This document shows positions 1 to 8,923 of a stretch of DNA of 27,295 nucleotides, one piece after another. The notes below the pieces were generated by a model, which was not told where the DNA came from, ran no database searches, and worked only from the letters and a program-made list of their open reading frames with translations. The DNA is from an uncultured Bacteroidota bacterium (GTDB taxonomy: Bacteria > Bacteroidota > Bacteroidia > Flavobacteriales > UA16). Position 1 is the stretch's first letter; the number at the start of each line of letters is the position of its first letter. The position numbers and the translations under genes are program-made. The stretch is from positions 1-27,295 of the forward strand of contig CACAUH010000012.1 in assembly GCA_902535565.1 (NCBI GenBank), read 5' to 3'.

Positions 1-336
1 CGCATCCAAGAGGAGGGCAAGGCCGTTGACATGAAGTTGGGCCCCGGAGACATGTACCTCCATCCCGCCAAGGTTCCGCACAGCCCCATGAGGGAGGCGG
101 GATCACTTGGTCTGGTGATTGAGAGAAAGCGCGCGGACAGCGAAATGAAAGATGGGTTGCTCTGGTTCTGTGATGGATGCAATCACAAGCTGCATGAGAC
201 TTACTTCGAATTGAGGAACATTGAGAAGGATTTCTTGCCGCGCTTCCGTGAGTTTTACGGCAGTGAGGCCATGCGGACTTGCAATGTTTGCGGGGAAGTC
301 CTTCCCGCAGACCCTCGGTTTGTCGATGCCGATTGA
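1..336 (+). CDS. 3-hydroxyanthranilate 3,4-dioxygenase, C-terminal part (5' end outside window)
   Basis: The reading frame is open from base 1 to the TGA at 334-336, so only about the last 111 residues are visible. The enzyme opens the ring of 3-hydroxyanthranilate to form the precursor of quinolinate, in tryptophan catabolism or de novo NAD synthesis by the kynurenine route. The cupin strand KVPHSP carries the histidine equivalent to the last Fe(II) ligand, followed by an Arg (SPMR) and by the VIER motif, whose Glu sits in the active site of known family members. The tail has two CxxC pairs (CDGC and CNVC) that form the rubredoxin-like second metal site of the bacterial and fungal enzymes. 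The match to the Cupriavidus/Ralstonia NbaC type is strong by eye. An internal ATG at 31 is not the true start, because the frame and the homology continue upstream of it. Confidence 0.9.
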   Translation, partial: RIQEEGKAVDMKLGPGDMYLHPAKVPHSPMREAGSLGLVIERKRADSEMKDGLLWFCDGCNHKLHETYFELRNIEKDFLPRFREFYGSEAMRTCNVCGEVLPADPRFVDAD

Positions 337-389
337 CGTGCAACCTTGGGCCTGTCTTTTTGGTTTTTAATCTGCTTCTCTTCGATTCT

Positions 390-3296
390 ATGCGTGCGAT
401 TTTTTTGAGTTTGACTCTTCTGGCTGCGGCATTTGCGGCTGCCCAGCCCGTTCTGGTGGACGGCGATGTTTGTCTGGACATCGAGGTGGTGGCCATCCAC
501 ACCGATGGTCCCCTCGAGGGCATGACGACCTATCGGTTGTATGTCACCTTGCCTGGGCCTGACGACATTGTGACCACGGTCTTTGGGGATCAGGAGCACC
601 CGACCACCATTTGGACGTCTACTGAGTGGTATCAGGACGAGAATGGGAGCCAGTTTCCCTGTGCCAACAGTCCCCTGTTGTTTGCGCTTTTTCCCGAGTT
701 GGAGTACGACAGTTGGTTGACCATCGGTATTGATGGTCCCCAAGACCCGGCTTCGGATGAGACCTGTCCCCAGTTGGTCATGAGCACAGGCAGTCCCTTT
801 GCAACGGAGTTTGAGAATGGGTCGGGCTTTTCTATTAACGATGACATTGGGAGCGCTTGGTTTGTCCTCCCGACATATTCCAATGGCCTGCCCGATGAGA
901 ACGGGCGGGTGTTGGTGGCTCAGTTGACTACGGATGGAGAACTTGACGGGGTCCTGTATCTGCAGATTCTTCCCGCAGGAAACGGGTTGCTCGCTGAAAT
1001 TGTTGAATTGCCATTTTATGGCGCGTGTGATGGGTTGGACTTGGAACAGTGTCCAGAGGAAATCGAAGCCGTGGACTCAGGTGACTGCGTCTGGGAATTT
1101 GAGGTGAGTGACTTTCAAGCCGGTGAGTCCGCCACTTGGTCTTTTGGCGATGATGTTGTCCAGGCAGGGCACTATGTTGAATATGCATTCGGTGGTGATG
1201 GTGAGTTTCCCGTTTCGGTGGCCTATTCCTCCAACCTCTGTCCTCAAGGGGTGACGCTCCAAACCACGGTGGAGGTGGTTGGATGTGACCTGTTGGATTG
1301 TGGATTGGAACTCGATGTTCAAATGGTGGACAATGACAGCGTAATCATGGTGGTCCCGACGGGATATCCCGAGGGCGTTGAGCTTGTCTATACCTTGAAT
1401 GGGGAGCTGTTTCAGGAAGGAGGGAGCGCAATCACATTGCCTTTTGGAACGGGTTCTGCGCCTTGGGAGGTTTGTGTGGGATATGTGTCAGACGGTTGTC
1501 CTGAAGGTGTCGTTGTTTGCACAGGGTCGGACGATCCTGAATCGGGTTGCCTCGAGTATACGGGTTGTCCGGATCAGATTTGGGTGGAGGATGCCATCGA
1601 CATGGTGGCTGGTGGGTTTTATGCCTCTGGTTGCGATCAGGTGCTGAGCATCTGCGAGTTCATCGATGCTGAGATTGTGTCTTGGACTTTTGGAGATGGT
1701 GCAGGAGCGGAGGGACAAGAGGTTGAACATGTTTATCCTGGAGACGGTGTCTATGATGCTTGTGTGACCTACGTGAGCCCCACCTGTCCAGACACAACCA
1801 TACTGTGTGTTCCAGTGGAGATATCCGGCTGCTCCTGTCTGGATGAGGATGAGGCGGAACTGGTCTGGTTCCCAAACGAAGATGCCCCCTGTTCAGGCAC
1901 CTTGTGGATTGAAATGGTGCAGCCAGAAGATTTCAGCATCTTCTGGGATTTTGGAGACGGCTTGACCTCCACGGGGACTTGGTTTGGAACCGAGCATCAC
2001 TATGCAGAATCGGGCACCTATGAAACGTGTGCTACGGTATTCAGTCCGGGGTGTCCTGAAGGTGCCACTTTTTGCATGGCGGTTGTAATCGATGGATGCG
2101 AAGCCCCTTGTGAACCTGCAGTCATTACGGTCAACCCGGACAGCGCAACCTCAGGGCTTTTTGAATGGTCTGTGTTTTCTGAAGGGTGGTCAGACGAGGG
2201 GAACATGTTCTCCATTCCCCCTTCGAATGAGGGGGTTTTGGAGTTCGGCTTGTGCCTTTCTGATGGATGTTATGAAGTGCAAATAGGTCCTTATGGAAAC
2301 AACGAACCTGGCGTCGGTTTTGATGTGGGCTTGGAAGCGCCAGGTGGAGGTCTTGTGTACTTTGAAGAAGGCCCTTTTTTGGCCCCGGACGGGACGCAAA
2401 CGTTTTCGTTTGGTGTTGGAGAAACGGGTTGTGAATCTGAGCCCTTGGAGTGCAGTTTGGACATCGAGGCTGTTTTGGAATCCGATGGGAGTTGGACCTT
2501 GACTGCCGTGACGGACTCTGTCCAAGGAGAGAATTTCACGTGGTTTCTTTCCGATGGTTCAATCCTCAATGGTCAGGCGATCAACCATGTTTTTGCTGTT
2601 GGGTCCGAGTTTGAAACGGCCTGTGTGACGGCAGCGTTCTGGGATTGCGAAGAGGTGCTCAGTCAGTGTGTTGACCTGGTGGTTGAGGGGGTGTGCGAAG
2701 AGGTGGAAGTGACATTGGATGGGGAGACCCTTGCTGAATTGACGGCCGGGCTCTCCATGGCATGGAGCCTATACGGTAATGCGTTTGATTTCGGCGGCGA
2801 GTTGGATTTGGATCCAGCGGTTGGAGACTTGGGAAGTCTTGTCCTCTGTTTGCCTGAAGGGTGCTATGGGATGTCCTTTGAATTTGAAAATGGGTCGGTT
2901 TTGGATGGATTGCCCGGCATGACCCTTTCCCTTTCCGTGGGTGAGGAGGAAGAGGTGAATCTTGACATGTCCATCTTGGAGGGTACAATCGAGTTGGAAT
3001 TCGGGGTAATGACCGATTGTGGGAGTGCGGTTCTGGAAACACGCGCCCCTTTTGGTGGGCTGCAATTGCACCCGAACCCGGTTGCTGCGCGGCTTTATGT
3101 GACTTGGCCTGAGGCTGTGCCAGATGGCGGTTTGACTTGGAAGCTTCGAGATGCCATGGGCCGCATGGTCAGTTCAGGTCAGGCGGTGGCAAGCCATTGG
3201 GAGATGGAGCTTGGCGGCCTTGTGAGGGGCACCTATTTCTTAGAAGTCGAGGGCGGTGCTACACGTCAAGTTGGCCGGGTGATGGTCGCCCGCTGA
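390..3296 (+). CDS. Secreted multi-PKD-domain protein with T9SS type A sorting domain
   Basis: The product is 968 residues from the ATG at 390. An upstream in-frame ATG at 279 lies inside the dioxygenase gene and gives no sensible N-terminus, whereas 390 begins a clean signal peptide (MRAIFLSLTLLAAAFAAAQ). Residues about 20-215 form an N-terminal domain with YRLYV and YDSWLTIG motifs seen in Flavobacteriales surface proteins. PKD-like domains with WSFGDD, WTFGDG, WDFGDG or WFLSDG cores follow near residues 250, 430, 517 and 715, each ending in a Val-rich strand and a Gly-Cys or Cys. Two further modules share a CLxxGCY motif. From about residue 890 a sorting domain begins (HPNPVAARLYV) and runs to a terminal VMVAR, as expected of T9SS cargo. 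Many paired cysteines suggest disulfides. The protein is probably on the cell surface or released; its ligand is unknown and no catalytic domain was recognised. Confidence 0.82.
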   Translation: MRAIFLSLTLLAAAFAAAQPVLVDGDVCLDIEVVAIHTDGPLEGMTTYRLYVTLPGPDDIVTTVFGDQEHPTTIWTSTEWYQDENGSQFPCANSPLLFALFPELEYDSWLTIGIDGPQDPASDETCPQLVMSTGSPFATEFENGSGFSINDDIGSAWFVLPTYSNGLPDENGRVLVAQLTTDGELDGVLYLQILPAGNGLLAEIVELPFYGACDGLDLEQCPEEIEAVDSGDCVWEFEVSDFQAGESATWSFGDDVVQAGHYVEYAFGGDGEFPVSVAYSSNLCPQGVTLQTTVEVVGCDLLDCGLELDVQMVDNDSVIMVVPTGYPEGVELVYTLNGELFQEGGSAITLPFGTGSAPWEVCVGYVSDGCPEGVVVCTGSDDPESGCLEYTGCPDQIWVEDAIDMVAGGFYASGCDQVLSICEFIDAEIVSWTFGDGAGAEGQEVEHVYPGDGVYDACVTYVSPTCPDTTILCVPVEISGCSCLDEDEAELVWFPNEDAPCSGTLWIEMVQPEDFSIFWDFGDGLTSTGTWFGTEHHYAESGTYETCATVFSPGCPEGATFCMAVVIDGCEAPCEPAVITVNPDSATSGLFEWSVFSEGWSDEGNMFSIPPSNEGVLEFGLCLSDGCYEVQIGPYGNNEPGVGFDVGLEAPGGGLVYFEEGPFLAPDGTQTFSFGVGETGCESEPLECSLDIEAVLESDGSWTLTAVTDSVQGENFTWFLSDGSILNGQAINHVFAVGSEFETACVTAAFWDCEEVLSQCVDLVVEGVCEEVEVTLDGETLAELTAGLSMAWSLYGNAFDFGGELDLDPAVGDLGSLVLCLPEGCYGMSFEFENGSVLDGLPGMTLSLSVGEEEEVNLDMSILEGTIELEFGVMTDCGSAVLETRAPFGGLQLHPNPVAARLYVTWPEAVPDGGLTWKLRDAMGRMVSSGQAVASHWEMELGGLVRGTYFLEVEGGATRQVGRVMVAR

Positions 3297-3304
3297 GCGG
3301 GGCC

Positions 3305-3313
3305 TATTTTCGC
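3305..3313 (+). promoter_or_regulatory. TAnnTTCGC element upstream of the DUF2723 gene
   Basis: TATTTTCGC lies in the 83-base gap between the PKD protein and the DUF2723 gene, 66 bases before the ATG. It resembles the Bacteroidota -7 box TAnnTTTG with one change and recurs in three other gaps of this window. No matching -33 TTG was seen about 20 bases upstream, so promoter function is inferred from recurrence only. The rest of this gap holds a weak CCGGC/GCCGG inverted repeat (3320-3339) without a T-run. Confidence 0.35.
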
Positions 3314-3379
3314 GTAAATCCGGCGAGTCCGGGGGCCGGCTGATTCGGTCCTGTTACGGTCGGAATATCCTGTTTCTGC

Positions 3380-6300
3380 ATGAACTACAAGCGATTCAAT
3401 GACTATTCTGGATGGGCGGTTTGGCTGGTGGCCACCACCGTGTATCTCCTGACCATCGAACCGACCGCCAGTTTTTGGGATTGTGGGGAGTTCATTGCCT
3501 CCGCTTACAAGCTCGAGGTGGGTCACCCTCCAGGAGCCCCGATGTTCATGCTCCTCGCCCGGCTGTTTTCGATGTTTGTTCCTGCCGTATACGCAGCCAC
3601 AGCTGTGAATGTGATGAGTGCGATGGCGAGTTCGTTTACCATTCTCTTTCTGTTTTGGAGCATTACGCACTTGGCACACAAGCTCAGCATGAGCCGCTGG
3701 GATGAGGGACAGACCGAGCCGACAGCTGGGCAGCGTCTCGCCATTCTCGGCAGTGGTGCGGTGGGTGCGTTGGCTTATACCTTCAGTGACAGCTTCTGGT
3801 TTAGTGCTGTAGAGGGCGAGGTATACGCGTTGAGTTCCCTTTTTACCGCCCTCGTATTCTGGGCCATTCTTAAGTGGGAGTCTCGCGCCGAAGAACCCGG
3901 AAACCTCCGTTGGATTGTACTCATCGCATATCTGATGGGCCTGTCTATAGGTGTCCACCTCCTGAATTTGCTGGCCATTCCAGCGATTGTTGCGGTGTAT
4001 TATTTCAAGCGCAATGAATTCAAGTGGATCACATTCATTGGCGCATTGGCCTTGTCTCTTGCCTTGTTGTTGTTTGTTCAATTTGGGCTCATTCAGGGAT
4101 TCGTCAAGTTGGCTGCCCAGTTTGAGTTGGCCTTTGTCAACAGTTTCGGCATGCCGTTCAATACCGGGGTGATTGTGTATCTGCTCTTGGTGACGGGGCT
4201 TCTTGTTGGGGCCTTGCGTTACAGCCGCAAGAAGGGCTGGTGGCAGCTCAATGTGGCGGCATTGTCTGTGGCCATGATCCTCGTGGGTTACAGCACGTTT
4301 GCCCTCATTGTGGTTCGTTCCGCAGCAAACCCTCCGATGGACGAGAACAACCCCGAAAACCTGTTTGCGCTTCTCTCTTATCTCAACCGGGAGCAGTATG
4401 GTGACCGACCCTTATCTGAAGGCCAGTATTGGAACTCCCCCAATGACATGGAGGACCCATATGAGGATGGAACCCCGACGTATTTCCCGAGTCACAGCGT
4501 CTATAAGAAGCGCGGCACGGTGGACACCAGGGTGGCCACTTTCCGTGAGCGGTTTGCTGCAGAGAAATACGTTGAGGAAGGCGAAGGCAGTTTCACCATT
4601 AAGCAGGAATATGTAGACAGTGGCGAAAAGAAGAACGGCCTGCCGAAGTATGACAGCCGTTTCACCATGCTCTTTCCACGGATGTATTCGAGCCAGGCGA
4701 ACCACGTGGGAGAGTACAAGAAGTGGTCCAACTACAAGGGGTGGAATGAGACTGTGGCCTTTACAAGTCCATTGGATGGCGAGGAACGCGATGCCGACGC
4801 CTTCGAGGCCCACCTTGGCTCCCGGATTCTCGGGGGAAACTTGGAAAAGGACGAGCTCAATCGAACCCTGAACAACCTATATCGGTCCTTTGGCCAGCGC
4901 TTTGGAGCCAACTATGAAGTGCGATCCAAAACGGAAATCATTGTGGGCCGAGGCAACCAGGCTCGGTTGGCGGATTTGGGCAATTCTGAGGTGCGCCGCA
5001 CCTTGGCGCAGCTCATGATGGAGGACCTAGCCAAAGGATTGGACAGGGGGCGGAGCCATGTTCAAACCCTCCAGCGCTCGTTGAACAGCATTGAGCAGCA
5101 AATTCGGGTGGCAACACAGAAGGCAAACCGCACCCGATCATCGGAGGACATTCGAGAGGTGCAGCGGTTGCAAGGTCAGGCGGATCGCTATCACGAACTC
5201 CTCGTGCCATCTCAAGGGGAAAACCTGACCTTCTTTGCCCGATATCAAGTGGGTTGGATGTACCTGCGTTATTTCATGTGGAACTTCTCGGGTCGCCAGA
5301 ACGATGTACAGGGGCACGGAGACTTCATTGACGGCAATTGGCTGTCTGGATTGGACTTTCTTGATGCCCAGCGTTTGGGCAGCCGCACCAATGTGCCGGT
5401 CAGTCGCGCAGAGGACAAGGCCCACAACCGGTTCTATCTGTTGCCATTGCTTCTCGGCATGATTGGATTGGTCTTTCAGGCCGTCAGGGTATGGAAGGAT
5501 TTCACAGTGACCGGATTGCTCTTTGTGTTGACCGGATTCGCCATTGTGGTGTACCTCAATCAATATCCGCTTCAGCCAAGGGAGCGCGACTATGCCTACG
5601 TTGGGTCCTTCTATGCGTTTGCCATCTGGATTGGCCTTGGGGTCTACGCCCTCTTTGATATGTCGGGGCACCTCAAGGGCAATGATTTGGGCATGGCCAT
5701 TGGGGCCCCGTTTGGGTTGGCTGCCCTGCTCTTAGGGGTGGAAGTTGCCACTGGAGGAGCGCATACACTGAGCTATGCAGTGATGTATCTCGCAGGCCTC
5801 TCAGCTTTGCTTATCGGTTTGGCTTTTGCGCTGGGACGATTTGGCAATGAAGGCCTCAATGCGGCTGTCTTGTCGGGCCTCTTGCTCTTGGTTCCCTTAC
5901 AAATGGGGGCTGAAGGTTGGGATGACCACAGCCGCGCGGGGCGCCGCACGGGGGTGGACATGGCCAAGAACTACCTCGACAGTTTGGCACCCAATGCAAT
6001 TCTGTTCACCAATGGGGACAATGACACGTTTCCGCTTTGGTACGTGCAGGAAGTTGAGGGATACCGCACAGATGTGCGTATTGTGAACCTGAGCCTGCTC
6101 AACACGGATTGGTATGTCGAGCAGATGAAGCGCAGGGCATACGACAGCGCTCCCGTTCCAATTCAGATGGGAGAACAGCAGTATCGGCAGGGCACCAGAG
6201 ATATTGTTTTGATGGACCCCCCAGTTAATCCAGATCGTCCATACGCTGACATTGAGGCGGCGATGCAGATGGCCTTGGATGATGAGGACATGGTGGATTA

Positions 6301-7252
6301 CGGAGCAGGGCGCAAGTATGCTCACATGCCGTCCAACAGTTTCCGTGTGCCGGTGGACAGCGCTTATGCATTGAATTCCGGTCTTGTGTTGCCGGAAGAG
6401 GCGGGTCGAATGGTGGATGCATTGGAGTGGACGGTGACCGATGGAAACGGAACGCCGCGTCAGTATGTGCTGAAGAACCAGTTTATGGTCATGGAGATTC
6501 TCCGTAACAACAACTGGGAACGCCCCATCTACTTTGCGGTGACCATTGGGCCTGACAGCTATGTAGGATTGCAGGATTACTTCCGTCTCGAGGGCCTGGC
6601 GTGGCGTTTGGTGCCTGTCAAGTATGGTTCTCGTGGTGGGCAGCCTTTGGGCATAGCGCGCGACATCATGTATGAGAACGTCATGGAGAAGTTCCAATGG
6701 GGCGGAATGGATGCTGAGGGGGAGATATACATGGACGAGAACAACCGAAGGATGGCCACGAACATTCGCCTTCAGATGACCAATCTCGCTGAGTCTTTTG
6801 TCCAAGCAGGTGAACCTGACAAGGGTTTAGAGGTGATGGACTTGCTTCTTCGTTCCACGCCATCGAGAAACGTGCCCTTTTCTCGGGTCATGTTGCCGGT
6901 TGTGGAACTGCTATCGGAGATTTCTATGGATGAGACCCTCTCTGAGGCGGACCGATCCCGGGCCGCTCAACTTGCCATGCAGGTTGGGTCCGAGTTGTTC
7001 GCAGACTTGACTGACGACGTGTCGTATTTCATTTCGTTGGAGGATGAATATTACTTCGCCTCGGACAACAGCATTCAGATGGCGATGGCGGTGAGCCAGC
7101 GAATAGCTGGGGCGCTGCAGGATGCGCTATCAGATGACCCGGATGTGGTTGCGATGGGCACGCTCTTGACCCAGTTGCGAGGGGACAATGCTGACCGCAA
7201 GCGGGGGCAGTTCTCGGATTCTGGCGCGTTCAATTCGGAGGCCGCACGCTGA
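3380..7252 (+). CDS. DUF2723 family polytopic membrane protein (GT-C-like)
   Basis: This is a 1290-residue protein. The N-terminus carries the family hallmark: a first membrane segment, then EPTASFWDCGEFI and VGHPPGAP. About nine membrane segments lie in residues 10-315 and about six more in 690-860, with RERDYAYVGSFYAF between them. The C-terminal soluble part begins with NGDNDTFPLWYVQ. The early Asp after the first membrane helix and the overall plan resemble GT-C glycosyltransferases such as protein O-mannosyltransferases, so a lipid-linked sugar transferase role is plausible but not shown. Bacteroidota members are usually about 1000-1150 residues from memory. This one is longer because of a hydrophilic region at about 490-610, including a predicted coiled coil (about 558-608). 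It ends in a TGATG overlap with purN, so the two are probably co-translated. Confidence 0.85.
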   Translation: MNYKRFNDYSGWAVWLVATTVYLLTIEPTASFWDCGEFIASAYKLEVGHPPGAPMFMLLARLFSMFVPAVYAATAVNVMSAMASSFTILFLFWSITHLAHKLSMSRWDEGQTEPTAGQRLAILGSGAVGALAYTFSDSFWFSAVEGEVYALSSLFTALVFWAILKWESRAEEPGNLRWIVLIAYLMGLSIGVHLLNLLAIPAIVAVYYFKRNEFKWITFIGALALSLALLLFVQFGLIQGFVKLAAQFELAFVNSFGMPFNTGVIVYLLLVTGLLVGALRYSRKKGWWQLNVAALSVAMILVGYSTFALIVVRSAANPPMDENNPENLFALLSYLNREQYGDRPLSEGQYWNSPNDMEDPYEDGTPTYFPSHSVYKKRGTVDTRVATFRERFAAEKYVEEGEGSFTIKQEYVDSGEKKNGLPKYDSRFTMLFPRMYSSQANHVGEYKKWSNYKGWNETVAFTSPLDGEERDADAFEAHLGSRILGGNLEKDELNRTLNNLYRSFGQRFGANYEVRSKTEIIVGRGNQARLADLGNSEVRRTLAQLMMEDLAKGLDRGRSHVQTLQRSLNSIEQQIRVATQKANRTRSSEDIREVQRLQGQADRYHELLVPSQGENLTFFARYQVGWMYLRYFMWNFSGRQNDVQGHGDFIDGNWLSGLDFLDAQRLGSRTNVPVSRAEDKAHNRFYLLPLLLGMIGLVFQAVRVWKDFTVTGLLFVLTGFAIVVYLNQYPLQPRERDYAYVGSFYAFAIWIGLGVYALFDMSGHLKGNDLGMAIGAPFGLAALLLGVEVATGGAHTLSYAVMYLAGLSALLIGLAFALGRFGNEGLNAAVLSGLLLLVPLQMGAEGWDDHSRAGRRTGVDMAKNYLDSLAPNAILFTNGDNDTFPLWYVQEVEGYRTDVRIVNLSLLNTDWYVEQMKRRAYDSAPVPIQMGEQQYRQGTRDIVLMDPPVNPDRPYADIEAAMQMALDDEDMVDYGAGRKYAHMPSNSFRVPVDSAYALNSGLVLPEEAGRMVDALEWTVTDGNGTPRQYVLKNQFMVMEILRNNNWERPIYFAVTIGPDSYVGLQDYFRLEGLAWRLVPVKYGSRGGQPLGIARDIMYENVMEKFQWGGMDAEGEIYMDENNRRMATNIRLQMTNLAESFVQAGEPDKGLEVMDLLLRSTPSRNVPFSRVMLPVVELLSEISMDETLSEADRSRAAQLAMQVGSELFADLTDDVSYFISLEDEYYFASDNSIQMAMAVSQRIAGALQDALSDDPDVVAMGTLLTQLRGDNADRKRGQFSDSGAFNSEAAR

Positions 7253-7869
7253 TGGCACATCAGGTGGCGAGGGTGGCAATCCTGGCCAGTGGGTCGGGCA
7301 CCAACGCTGAACGGCTCATTCGGGTTGCAGCCAAGGTTGAGTATGTGGAGGTTGTGTTGGTGGTCTGCAACCAGCCGGGCGCGGGCGTCTTGGATCGCGC
7401 GTCGAGATTGGGTGTTTCTACTTGGGTAATGGACAGGTCGGCCTTGGCTTCTGGACAAGTTGAATCGCGTCTGAAGGAGTTGCAAGTTGACTTTGTAGCA
7501 TTGGCAGGATTTCTCATGAAGGTGCCGGATGCCCTTGTCGCGGCGTTTTCTGGTCGGATGTTGAACCTTCACCCCTCCTTGCTTCCCGCCTTTGGCGGAA
7601 AGGGGATGTACGGGCACCATGTGCATCGGGCTGTCGCTGCCGCTTGGGCTGATGGTACAATTGAGGCTACGGGCATCACACTGCATTGGGTCGATTCTGA
7701 ATACGACACGGGCCCGGCTTTTTTTCAGGTGGAGGTGCGCCTTGAAGTCGGGGACGATGCAGACACCATCGCCGGTAAAATCCAACAGCTCGAGGCGGAA
7801 CACTATGCGACAGAGACCTTGCGTGCCATTCGGGAATCGCTATCCTTGTCGGGCCCGGAAGTGGGTTGA
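7252..7869 (+). CDS. purN: Phosphoribosylglycinamide formyltransferase (GAR transformylase)
   Basis: The 205-residue product transfers a formyl group from 10-formyltetrahydrofolate to glycinamide ribonucleotide, the third step of purine synthesis, in the cytosol. ASGSGTN (residues 12-18) is the phosphate-binding loop. NLHPSLLP supplies the catalytic Asn105 and His107, and GITLHWVDSEYDTGP supplies His145 and Asp152; the 7-residue spacing matches His137 and Asp144 of the E. coli enzyme. The length is normal for the family. The ATG overlaps the stop of the upstream DUF2723 gene by one base (TGATG), which fixes the start and suggests translational coupling. A 9-base gap separates it from the MarC-family gene. 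No other pur genes are in the window. Confidence 0.95.
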   Translation: MAHQVARVAILASGSGTNAERLIRVAAKVEYVEVVLVVCNQPGAGVLDRASRLGVSTWVMDRSALASGQVESRLKELQVDFVALAGFLMKVPDALVAAFSGRMLNLHPSLLPAFGGKGMYGHHVHRAVAAAWADGTIEATGITLHWVDSEYDTGPAFFQVEVRLEVGDDADTIAGKIQQLEAEHYATETLRAIRESLSLSGPEVG

Positions 7870-7878
7870 ATATTCGAT

Positions 7879-8469
7879 ATGGAACTGAATTGGACAGAAC
7901 TCCTCAAGTCCACCATGGTGATGTTTGCCGTGATTGACATCGTGGGCTCTATTCCCTTTTTGCTGGACATTAAAAAGAGGACGGGGGACATTCATGCTGA
8001 AAAGGCAACGCTTGTCGCCATGGGCATTATGCTTGCCTTTCTTTTTCTCGGAGAAGGGGTGATCAATTTTGTGGGCATTGACATAAACTCCTTTGCTGTG
8101 GCCGGCTCCATTGTGATGTTCTTCATGGCATTGGAGATGATTCTTGGCATCACTCTGTTTGAGCAGAGCCCTCAGTCGATGAAGACGGCGACCATTGTTC
8201 CAGTTGCTTTTCCGCTGATTGCTGGCGCTGGGAGCATGACCTCAATCATTTCGTTGCGTGCTGAATTTGCAGTGGTGAACATCACCTTTGCCATTCTCCT
8301 AAACATGGCTCTTGTTTATCTCGTCTTGCGATTGACGGGCAGAATTGAGCGTCTATTGGGAGAGGCTGGCATCGCTGTTTTGCAGAAGGTCTTCGGAATC
8401 ATTCTTCTGGCCATTGCCGTCAAGTTGTTCTCCGCCAACGTGGCTCAATTGTTTCAGGTGCATGGCTGA
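7879..8469 (+). CDS. MarC family integral membrane protein
   Basis: The product is 196 residues and almost entirely hydrophobic, with about six membrane segments. The first segment carries FAVIDIVGSIPFLLDI, a family-typical stretch near the N-terminus, and the middle contains PVAFPLIAGAGSMTSI, the conserved P-x-AFPLxAGPG-type motif of MarC/YhgN proteins. The biochemical function of the family is not established; the old link to multiple antibiotic resistance in E. coli MarC was not upheld. The ATG at 7879 lies 9 bases after purN. Its last eight bases overlap the start of the RNase HI gene, so it is part of the same transcription unit. Confidence 0.88.
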   Translation: MELNWTELLKSTMVMFAVIDIVGSIPFLLDIKKRTGDIHAEKATLVAMGIMLAFLFLGEGVINFVGIDINSFAVAGSIVMFFMALEMILGITLFEQSPQSMKTATIVPVAFPLIAGAGSMTSIISLRAEFAVVNITFAILLNMALVYLVLRLTGRIERLLGEAGIAVLQKVFGIILLAIAVKLFSANVAQLFQVHG

Positions 8470-8923
8470 TCCTGTCGTGATTCATACCGATGGCGGTGCA
8501 TCTGGCAATCCGGGCCCAGGCGGCTATGGCGCCATTTTGCAATGGGGGGGGTACCGAAAGGAGTTCACGGCTGGATACCGCATGACGACAAACAACCGCA
8601 TGGAGCTTTTGGCGGTTATTGTCGCTCTTGAGGCGTTGAAGCGGGACGGCACGGATTGCTGGGTGGTCAGCGACAGCAAGTATGTCATTGATGCGGTCGA
8701 CAAGGGTTGGGTGTTCAATTGGGAGAAAAAAGGCTTCCAGGGCAAGAAAAACTCCGATTTGTGGCAGCGATTCCTGAGGGTGTATCGCCGTCACAATGTC
8801 CGATTTGACTGGGTCAAGGGCCATGCTGGAAACCCCATGAATGAGCGTGCGGATCACCTCGCGGTGACAGCATACCAGAAAAAAGGCTTGCTGGTTGACG
8901 ATGGCTACGAGGCCACTTTGTGA
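8462..8923 (+). CDS. rnhA: Ribonuclease HI
   Basis: The 153-residue enzyme cleaves the RNA strand of RNA-DNA hybrids, removing replication primers and R-loops. All catalytic residues are visible: Asp10 in HTDGGASGNPG, Glu48 in RMELLAV, Asp71 in SDSKYV, His121 in VKGHAGN and Asp131 in ERADHLA. The GWVFNWEKKGFQGKKN stretch is the basic protrusion (handle) of the E. coli-type enzyme. The frame is open further upstream, inside the MarC-family gene, but homology begins exactly at the ATG at 8462, giving an 8-base overlap with that gene. The stop abuts the stop of the convergent pseudouridine synthase gene with no spacer. Confidence 0.96.
   Translation: MADPVVIHTDGGASGNPGPGGYGAILQWGGYRKEFTAGYRMTTNNRMELLAVIVALEALKRDGTDCWVVSDSKYVIDAVDKGWVFNWEKKGFQGKKNSDLWQRFLRVYRRHNVRFDWVKGHAGNPMNERADHLAVTAYQKKGLLVDDGYEATL

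Noticed and set aside
3320..3339. CCGGC / GCCGG hairpin between the PKD and DUF2723 genes as a terminator
   Set aside because: A 5-bp stem with a 10-base loop and no T-rich tail on either side.
3266..4081. A 271-codon minus-strand frame across the start of the DUF2723 gene
   Set aside because: It covers the conserved N-terminus of a recognised family on the other strand; its own translation is low-complexity and unlike any known protein.
5897..6805. A 302-codon open frame on the minus strand opposite the DUF2723 gene
   Set aside because: It lies wholly inside a well-supported gene, has no recognisable motif and reflects codon bias of the coding strand.
7075..7803. A 242-codon minus-strand frame opposite purN
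   Set aside because: purN has all catalytic residues in the opposite frame; this is a shadow.
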